From NCBI GenBank assembly GCA_028023455.1, contig JAQFVV010000180.1:1180001-1244000 (forward strand): a DNA stretch of 64,000 nucleotides, written 5' to 3'. Made by a program: the position numbers and the translations under genes. How positions within the stretch are numbered: position 1 is the first letter of the stretch; every line of letters begins with the position of its first letter. This DNA comes from Epiperipatus broadwayi (taxonomy: Eukaryota; Onychophora; Udeonychophora; Euonychophora; Peripatidae). Below the pieces are notes generated by a model. That model had not been told where the DNA came from. It searched no databases and saw nothing but the letters and a program-made list of their open reading frames with translations. Below are positions 56,282-64,000 of this stretch, in pieces.

Positions 56282-58867
56282 TTAACCATTATCAATCCAC
56301 TGCAGGATGAAGGTCTCTCCAAGTTCAATCCATCTTTTCCTATCTTTAGCTTCTCTTCTCCACATCACCCCTGCACACTTTCTTATTTCATCCATCCATC
56401 TCACATGTGGTCTCTTTCTGGGTCTTTTACAATCTCTTGGAATCCAGTTTAAAATTTCAATTGTCCATCTATTATCATCTCTTCTAACAATATGTCCAGC
56501 CCAACTCCACTTCAGTCTTTTAATTTTTTCAATGAGGTCAGTAACACCTGTTTGTTCTCTTACCCATACATTGCGTTTTCGATCCCTTCTTGTTACTCCC
56601 AACATGCATCTCTCCATACTTCTTTGAGTGGTCTGAAGTCTCTGTATTGCTCTTCTATTAAGTGTCCAAGTCTCAGATCCATAAGTAAGAACTGGCAAAA
56701 CACATTTATTAAAAACCTTCCTTTTCAAACACATAGGCATATTTCCTTTTAGTATCAAGTTATTTCTACCAAAAGCACTCCAACCAAGTTTAATTCTATG
56801 ATTAATTTCATCCATTATATTTCCATCTGTATTAATAATCTGACCAAGGTATTTGTAACTGTTAACTTCTTCTAACTCATCATAATCAATCTTTATTTTC
56901 ATATTTTGAGAAAATCTATTAAACATTACTTTAGTCTTTTTAACATTTATCTTTAGTCCTACTTTCCTACTTTCATCTGATAACTCCTGCAACATTTCCT
57001 GTAGCTCTAAAGCATTATTTGCAAAAACAACTACATCATCTGCAAAATCTAAATGACTTAAATAATCTCCATTTACTTTCACTCCTTTAGCTTCCCATTT
57101 TAATCCACAAAATACTTCTTGCAGCACTGCTGTAAAAAGTTTTGGAGATATGGAGTCACCCTGTCTTACACCCTTTTCAATGTTGATTTTCCTACTATCA
57201 TTATGTAATCTAATTGTTGCTGTTGCATTTTTATAAATATTCTTTAAAATATGACAATATCCTGGATCTACACCTTGATGATCCAATGCTTTAATCACTG
57301 AAGAAATGTTTATAGAATCAAATGCCTTTTCATAGTCTACAAATCCTAAGCATAATGGCAACTCATATTCATTTGTCCTTTCTATAATTTCTCTCAATAC
57401 CTGGATATGATCTACTGTACTAAAACCACTTTTAAATCCAGCTTGTTCTCTTGGTTGGTGGAAATCCAGTGTTTTCTGTAGATGAGTTGTAATTATCTTA
57501 GTAAAATTTTTGTATAAAACTGATAAAAGACTGATAGGTCTGTAATTTCTAATATCTTCTTTATCACCTTTTTTAAATATTAATATTAATACTGCATTCT
57601 TCCAATCATCTGGTACATCTTTATCATTTAGACATTTGGTATATAACTTTGCTAAAATTGTTTCTATTTCTTCACCTGCTTCTTTTAATATATCAATTAC
57701 AATTCCATCATTACCTGGAGCCTTCCCTTTCTTCATAAATTTAATTGCATGTCTCACTTCCTCATTCAAAATTCTGGGCAATTCGGAAGATATAATATGT
57801 ATAGGAGGCACTTGTTCTTTATTACTATATAATTCTTGATAGAAGTCTTCTACACATTTCATGATGTCATCTCTCTTTTTAGTAATAATGCCATCTTTTT
57901 TTCTTATTGCAGATATAAATTTCCTACCAATACCAAAATGTTGTTTTACACTCTTTAGACTTTTATTCTCTTCTACAGCTTTCCTTGCTAGTTCACAATT
58001 ATACTTTCTTATATCATTTTCAACTCTTTTCCACACCATTTTACAAAATTCGAGATATTCAATCTTTTTTAATGCATCATTGTTGTATATCCTCATATTC
58101 CTTCTTTTCTTCATAAATTCTCTAGTCTCAGTAGAAATTTTATTGGTCAATTGCTGCTTTTTTCTACCAGCTATCTTTGTTGCAGTTTTTAAAAGTGTAT
58201 CACTTATTTTCCTATTAATGTCATTCAAATCTGAATCATGTTCAAAATCTACTAATACTTGAAACCGATTTGTAAGTTCTAATTTAAATTCATTAGAATG
58301 TTTCTGAAGATTAGGAATATCAACTGTAAATATTGTTTTTCTTAATAATTTTTGTCTCTCTAGTTTTGCATTAACATGTATCTTACATCTTACTAATCGG
58401 TGATCACTTCCTGTGTTAAATTTATTAAGAACATTACAATCTTGAAATATGTATTTTCTGTTAGTCAAAATATAATCCAATTCTGCTGTACCTTCATTTG
58501 GATGCTTCCATGTCCATTTCCTTTTAACATTTTTCTCAAAAAAAGAATTCATAATATAAAGTTTTTCTTTTTCTGCAAACTCCACAAGTCTATGTCCTCT
58601 CTCATTTCTATTACCATAACCAAAATTACCTACAGCATTTTCATCTTTCATTTGTTTACCAATTCTAGCATTAAAGTCTCCCATAACAATTTTAAAATGT
58701 TGTTTACTCTGATCAAAAGCCTTTTGTACATCCATATAAAAATCTTCTATAACTTCATCACTATGAGAACTTGTTGGGGCATAAACCTGAATTATCTGCA
58801 TTTGGTATCTGCTATTAAGTTGTAAAACTAATCTTGCCACTCTGTCTGATACACCATCAATCTCCAC
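56282..58867 (-). CDS. RTE endonuclease/reverse transcriptase, main part (861 codons)
   Basis: Endonuclease C-terminal half: VYAPTS (28-33), VMGDFNARIG (61-70, catalytic D and N), SDHRLV (154-159, catalytic SDH). A basic linker (about 165-340) precedes the RT: KGKAPGNDGI (380-389), NYRPISLLS (441-449), FVDYEKAFDSI (509-519, motif A with the first catalytic Asp), GVRQGDSISPKLF (566-578, motif B), HLDFADDVVVF (605-615, motif C F-A-D-D), then KVGLKINVKKTKVM (motif D). The C-terminal tail has YKYLGQII and the WAGHIVRRDDNRWT segment typical of RTE proteins often annotated as craniofacial development protein 2-like. All catalytic residues are present. The first methionine here is internal: the true protein begins in the preceding segment. 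Confidence 0.92.
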   Translation of the reverse strand: MEIDGVSDRVARLVLQLNSRYQMQIIQVYAPTSSHSDEVIEDFYMDVQKAFDQSKQHFKIVMGDFNARIGKQMKDENAVGNFGYGNRNERGHRLVEFAEKEKLYIMNSFFEKNVKRKWTWKHPNEGTAELDYILTNRKYIFQDCNVLNKFNTGSDHRLVRCKIHVNAKLERQKLLRKTIFTVDIPNLQKHSNEFKLELTNRFQVLVDFEHDSDLNDINRKISDTLLKTATKIAGRKKQQLTNKISTETREFMKKRRNMRIYNNDALKKIEYLEFCKMVWKRVENDIRKYNCELARKAVEENKSLKSVKQHFGIGRKFISAIRKKDGIITKKRDDIMKCVEDFYQELYSNKEQVPPIHIISSELPRILNEEVRHAIKFMKKGKAPGNDGIVIDILKEAGEEIETILAKLYTKCLNDKDVPDDWKNAVLILIFKKGDKEDIRNYRPISLLSVLYKNFTKIITTHLQKTLDFHQPREQAGFKSGFSTVDHIQVLREIIERTNEYELPLCLGFVDYEKAFDSINISSVIKALDHQGVDPGYCHILKNIYKNATATIRLHNDSRKINIEKGVRQGDSISPKLFTAVLQEVFCGLKWEAKGVKVNGDYLSHLDFADDVVVFANNALELQEMLQELSDESRKVGLKINVKKTKVMFNRFSQNMKIKIDYDELEEVNSYKYLGQIINTDGNIMDEINHRIKLGWSAFGRNNLILKGNMPMCLKRKVFNKCVLPVLTYGSETWTLNRRAIQRLQTTQRSMERCMLGVTRRDRKRNVWVREQTGVTDLIEKIKRLKWSWAGHIVRRDDNRWTIEILNWIPRDCKRPRKRPHVRWMDEIRKCAGVMWRREAKDRKRWIELGETFILQWIDNG

Positions 58868-58871
58868 AATG

Positions 58872-59240
58872 TTATTCTTCCATTTTTTTATTTATAATGA
58901 ATCCTACTCCACTTGTATTTCCAATATTTGTGCCTTTATAGTAGAGTATATGTCCACTTTTTAAATCAATTGTTTCTTCACCTTTTCTTCTAACTTCACA
59001 AAGTCCAATAATGTCCCATTTAATATAAGACAGTTCTTCTTCTAACTCTTGCAATCTTCCTTCACTTGAAAGTGATCTGCAGTTGTAAGTACCTAAATAA
59101 AAAGTCATCATCAAATGGCAGCCTGAGTCCGCAATCAGGGGATTCTTAGCACCCTCCATCTTCAGCCACCAACCACTGCCTTGGTTGGTGACTTTACAGC
59201 CTCCTGGGAATAAAGGCCATGATTTATTTTTGTCTGTCAT
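58872..59240 (-). CDS. RTE ORF start: endonuclease N-terminus, frameshifted from main part
   Basis: Starts MTDKNKSWPLFPGGCKV. It contains LGTYNCRSLSSEGRL (catalytic Asn region) and GLCEVRRKGEE (catalytic Glu), ending GVGFIINKKMEE. Comparison with the copy at 14870 shows that one extra A in a run of A near 58890 shifts the frame just before the KNNIVEIDGV region. Without that base, the two pieces form a single protein of roughly 985 residues. The frameshift may be a mutation or an assembly/sequencing error in a homopolymer. Confidence 0.88.
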   Translation of the reverse strand: MTDKNKSWPLFPGGCKVTNQGSGWWLKMEGAKNPLIADSGCHLMMTFYLGTYNCRSLSSEGRLQELEEELSYIKWDIIGLCEVRRKGEETIDLKSGHILYYKGTNIGNTSGVGFIINKKMEE

Positions 59241-59497
59241 GATTGTATATATTAAAAAAATATTATTAAACTCGGAGGTAAAAATCCAATAAACTCACCA
59301 CGCTGGCTAATGTGTGTGGGTGAACAGTCCATCCATGTTTGTATACTATATGAATAATCACATAGTAATAACAGCTGCAATGACAAGAATGTATGGAGTG
59401 GACATTAGGAATTTGCCCTGCTCAGTTCCTTTAAGGCCTCTAAGAGGAATCAAAGGGTCTCCTTTCAGTTAATAGCAAACTCCTTTCTGCAGCCATA
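59241..59497 (-). promoter_or_regulatory. RTE 5' UTR, presumed internal promoter
   Basis: Sequence between the ORF start and the TA run at 59495, less AT-rich than the flanks. LINEs carry their promoter here; no specific motif was identified, so the role is assigned by position. Confidence 0.45.
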
Positions 59498-59506
59498 TAT
59501 ATATAT

Positions 59507-62500
59507 ATTGTGAGCTTCTGAATGGGCACAAGTAATTAAGCTGTGTTGCATCAGTAGTGAATAACTGCATTGTACTAAAAAAAGTGAAATAGCCTTAAAA
59601 TTTAAAATTTTTTTTAATAATGGTTCAAAACCTCATATATGGGCCAACTGCGCATTTTGGTTGGAATGTTTTTCAAGCATTTATTGTTATTATCATATTT
59701 TGATAGGGTTTAATGCAAGGAAGGGGGGTGGATTATGACAGAAAGTGTTATTATAATAGTTAGATTGATGCAAAGTTGTTTTATTTATTTATAAGATAGT
59801 GTTGGTGTTTGTTGAATGGTTTTCTGATTTATTATTCATTGACACCCATCCCTTTTACTAATATTATAGTCAGTGAGATATGTTTAACCCATAGCCATAT
59901 CAAATATGTTTTAGTTAGAATAATTTAATATTCACATAGCAGCGTATGTGTATGAATGTTATCATTATCTCATTTTCATTTCATATCCTAATTACAACAA
60001 ACAATATTAAACTTACAATAAAACATTTAAATTACAGTAATTATCTTTAATAATTTTGCAAAAATATATTTTTTAGTGATTAATGGATATTTGAATTAGT
60101 GAATTATTTGATCACTTTAAAAAATATTATAAACCATTTTATTTAATAGTCAATTGATATTCATTCATTTCAAAGTTATAAAAAAGTTCATTTTTTTATT
60201 ATTTGATTTGATTTAATTGTGAAGGTTGAAATAATTTTTTTAAGAAACAATTTCTTGAATATTAATTAATTGATCAAGTGCAAAAATGTGGGAGTTGAGC
60301 TTTGGATAATCAGGTGACCTTTTTGATTGGTGGGGGAGATATTTTTTGTAACTGATAGCTGGTAATAAAAAAACATTATCTTTTGTAATTTCAACAAGTG
60401 TACTTTTTCATTTCTGCTGCTATCAGTTGTCTCTCTTCCAAAATGGTTTAAAGTTAAACTCTAAAACAGCCTTTTCATAAAGCTCATTATAGGAACTTCA
60501 GTCATTTAAAGCTTTATAGGAGATGGGTGAATAAAATATAAAGAAGATCAATCTCATCTCTTTTGTCTAATTAAAACATTTAAATTAACACTTTCATTTT
60601 GTTTAAAGATGTGCTTCTGTTCTGTTAAACTTATGTTATCTCATTTACTCTTATTTATCTCTGTTAAAAAGAATACTAAAATGCATGAACTTTATAATGT
60701 TTTGTCATCGTGGAAGCACATGCAGACTTTTTTAACAAAATTTGCCTTGATAAGCTCCCTGTTTAACTTATATTTTATTTATACAAAAGTGAAGTTAAAA
60801 TTTAAAAGGATGCGTGTACTTTATGATGTGTTTGATGTTTAATAATTATTACGGAATGCTAACTTTATATCTTGTTTATGCTTATAAAATAATATGTGTT
60901 TTATTAAAGCAATAAAGATATGACTTACCCAGAATAATTTCTTGCTACTACTTACCAAATATAGATGCCTAAATCGAATAGAAATATTTTAATATTACAT
61001 ATTTTTGTTCTCTTTGATATACAGATATATTAAAGAAAAAAAATGTGTTAATGTTTAAGGAAATACAAATTGCATGTTAACAATTATCAGCAACTTATTA
61101 AAGTTAATAATGCAAATGTCAATCTATAAATTATGAAAGTGAATATTTTTTGCAGAAAAATATGTTAAGTTATCACTGAATTAAATTCCCCTAGATGTGC
61201 TTAAAAATAAATAATAGAGTATACCAATTAATAGCTGAGACTGTCTTTCCACATCTTCATCACTATAAATATTTATTGTTGTATGTGATATATATAAGTA
61301 AACTCTATTAGCTTTTAGCTAAAGACCATTGAAAATTTACTAAATTAATTGTGAATTATAACTGTTTCATCCTACAAGAATTTACTTTATGTTTCGTATT
61401 CGTGTTAAACACGCACTCATTTTGGAATTCATCTCCATATCATTCAATAAGCTTGGAAAAGAACTTTACAAATGAACATCTTTTTTTAATTTTAAAAAGA
61501 AGTATAACCTTTTACTTTCTGTTATTATTTGCGGTTACTGATACATAGGAACACAATAGACAGCTAGATAGATGTATTTAATATTATATGTTTATTTAAT
61601 TTGCGAACTTCTAGAACTTCTCGGGATAGCATATCCACAAATGATGGGTAGGCTGGTAAAATTAATATTATTTAAATATAATTTATTTTATTTGAAAGTG
61701 AAACATATATATTTTTGGGTATATTGTTAAAGATAATGATTTAATATTATATATATCTCTTTTATCTCGAAGTGAGAATTAATTTCAAGAGTAGCTAGAG
61801 AATAAAAAAAAAAAAAGAATATTGTGTTAGAGGTAATAAAACCACATTTATTAGATTATCGCTATTTAAAGTATAAAAACTCGTTCATAATAATTATTAT
61901 TATTTAAATTTGAAACAACTGAATATCTAATTTAAGCTAAAAGTTTATATTTTAATATGTTATTTATCTGTCGTAACTTTCGCATATTATATAACTTAGA
62001 ATTATTTTTCATATTCTTATTTGTGCGTGTGTGCGTCTATTTTGTGCAATTATTATATTTACTTAGTAAACATTCGGTTTTGTAACTATTTCTCAATATA
62101 AATTTCAGATGTTGTCATATTCTAAAGAATTGAAGGGATGATTGATTTATCTGTGTGTATTTATCTGCCAGCGTATAATGCTAGATATGTAGAAGAGCTG
62201 TGAGAAAGGAAATTATTCTTGATACGTTCTATGTTTGTAGGGATGAAAGATTTTTCCCCTTAGTATATTTTTAAGTATTTTGCCATGAGTAGAGCCTATT
62301 TTAGATTGTATACGTACATATTATGAAATGATATTTATGAAGTCAAGTGACATTTTTCCATTGTTTGTTTGGTGATGAGAAAAATTCCACCAATAGTGTA
62401 TTTCAGGTTTAAATAAGTTATTGTTGATGTATTAGTTAAAGAGTTTATTCGGTTTTCATGTGCTGGGATTCCTCTTGAATGTCTAGTTTGTATTATCATA

Positions 62501-64000
62501 AAAATATAGCTCAGTGCAATTCAGTCAGTGGCCGGATAAATAGTTAATTTAAATTCTTTATTGAATATTAGAATAGATATAGTGTTCTATTTGTTGGTTG
62601 GTTTATGACATTGTCCGAAATTAAATAATTATTTAATAATTCCTGAATAAATTGATAATGTGTAGAAAAGATTGTTTTCTTTTATCACTGCATGCGATAT
62701 AAACACACACGCATAATGTAAATAATATCACAGATATAAGGGTATAATATTGCTAAGTTTATATATCTGAAAATAAACATTATACAGTATATCATGTTAA
62801 ATCTGCCATAAGTTAGAAATCATCAAATCATCAAATGATTAGTATTTGTTTCTATTTTTATTTTTGTATGCCTGAAATTGTAGGTATTTAAAGTGATTAT
62901 TTAATTAAGATTATTTAAAGCTGCTCTCTTGATAGCCAAGTGTATTCATGTGCTTTATTCCAACAATTGATAGTATATCTTCTTAAAAGTGTATATTGTG
63001 CCCAATAATATAATGTATTATTTATTCAGTGTTGTATTTTGATAAAAATGATTTAGATAGCCTGGATATTCAAAGTCAGAATATTGAGGTATAATTTGTT
63101 TGCTAATTTACGTTTATAAATGTGTCAATAATAAATTATGTAATATATAATGGGGATAATCCTAAATTTCATTAAGTGGATTTGTTTGTAAATTTTAAAA
63201 TTAAGATATAAAAGTCTTATTCTGAACTAATTACATTTAATTAAATCTTAAGTGTAAATAAATGCTTTATTTATTATTCAAAACTGTGTCTTGAGTTGTT
63301 CTTATATGCATTCAAATTCTGGTTTCCACACCTCCACATTTCATACATCTATTACAAAATTAAGTATATTATTTTATGGCTTTGATATTAAATATGGTAA
63401 GGTCTGATAATATTGTTTCCTAGATCCAAACATTACATGAAATATTTTACCACTTGATAAACTTATAAAAGTGTTGCCTAGTTGGTGTATTATTTAGATA
63501 GTGACGTGAAATTAAAAGATACCATATTTCCTTCATTATCTAATTGCTAGCCCAGTAAACATTATTCAATTTATTTCATTATATCTTATTATAATTTAGA
63601 ATTGTAAATTACTGGCTAATATAGTTCTTTAGTCTAACTGATTTTGTATTCCTAGATCAGCATTAATTCAGCTATTTAGATTAGGATGTGCTGAACAATA
63701 GTTATTTAGTGTTATGCTTTTCTATTCTGTCAGACTTATATTTTGTTAGATGGAATAAATAAAACTCTGCTAGCCTTTATCATTTGGTTAATTAATAAAT
63801 AAGGTTTATATTTTATTTGATAATTTATAGTATTTCTTCCTTCATTTATTTATATTCTATATGTTATGAACTTTCTGTAACCTCCCACTGAGCGAAGCTC
63901 TAAGATAAATATAAGTAAAAGAGTCTCAGCATTAATTATGAATCAGATAAAATGATAAATCATTCTATCCATTAATAGAACTGGCGCCTTGGGCATTTAC
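59507..64000. other. AT-rich DNA, no gene recognised
   Basis: No domain-bearing frame, RNA gene or mobile element end recognised. The 77-residue frame at 60609-60842 and the 65-residue frame at 61351-61548 have no recognisable motif. Confidence 0.45.

Larger units (their letters stand above)
56280..59497 (-). mobile_element. RTE-clade LINE, near full length, about 3.2 kb
   Basis: Runs from a 5' UTR (about 59497-59241) through one long ORF to a 3' end immediately after the stop codon. The size, the absence of a first gag-like ORF, the very short 3' UTR and the single APE endonuclease plus RT ORF are all RTE hallmarks. TA runs lie at both ends (56198-56279 and about 59493-59506), probably the duplicated target. 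The ORF has one frameshift. Degenerate copies at 12495-14529, 14530-17490 and 17979-18365 show that the family has been active here for a long time. Confidence 0.9.

Noticed and set aside
57861-58262. Plus-strand frames of 67-141 residues opposite the RTE ORF
   Set aside because: Antisense shadows of the RTE coding sequence, with no motifs of their own.

Overview
This is a strongly AT-rich piece of a metazoan nuclear genome, probably an invertebrate. No complete host gene is visible. Nearly all recognisable coding sequence comes from transposable elements: RTE, Jockey-like and Tx1/L1-like LINEs, Penelope-like elements (PLEs), Ty3/gypsy-type gag remnants, and a ZBED5-like hAT transposon. Long trinucleotide microsatellites and low-complexity AT DNA fill much of the rest. 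The species cannot be named from this sequence.

Layout. 1-3.5 kb: AT-rich, no gene seen. 3.5-4.0 kb: short inverted-dimer repeat (family B) with a 13-bp target duplication. 7.6-12.0 kb: composite cluster of a PLE palindrome, a 403-bp tandem repeat array (family A) and a second PLE palindrome. 12.5-17.5 kb: two degenerate RTE copies head to head; 18.0-18.4 kb: a third 3' fragment. 20.4-20.6 kb: near-perfect palindrome. 20.7-21.75 kb: second family B insertion. 27.0-27.4 kb: gag remnant. 29.1-31.1 and 36.2-36.65 kb: Jockey-like LINE pieces, one split by an LTR element (31.1-36.16 kb) whose 3' LTR itself carries a 359-bp insertion (family C). 36.65-37.07 kb: long AAT/AAC/AAG/TAG microsatellite. 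37.07-39.15 kb: Tx1/L1-like LINE. 42.8 kb: possible host exon on the minus strand. 44.9-46.0 kb: internally deleted LINE. 46.8-49.4 kb: hAT element with target duplication. 49.6-50.8 kb: second family A array. 51.4-51.9 kb: hAT MITE. 56.28-59.5 kb: almost intact RTE with one frameshift. 59.5-64 kb: AT-rich, nothing recognised.

Main discovery. Three unrelated short repeat families (A, B, C) each contain a sequence that folds as a type I hammerhead self-cleaving ribozyme: a CUGANGA box, a short stem II, a GAAA box, a very short palindromic stem III, an NUH cleavage triplet, and a stem I joining the two flanks. There are 14 copies, 10 of them with an intact CUGANGA box. Stem I and stem II show compensatory base changes between copies. 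Families A and B form tandem units of about 400-440 bp, also present in inverted head-to-head orientation, and families B and C are flanked by 13-17-bp target duplications. This is the architecture of animal retrozymes and of PLE terminal repeats. The PLE copies with a GIY-YIG endonuclease that directly flank one family A array are plausible helper elements; that last step is inference.
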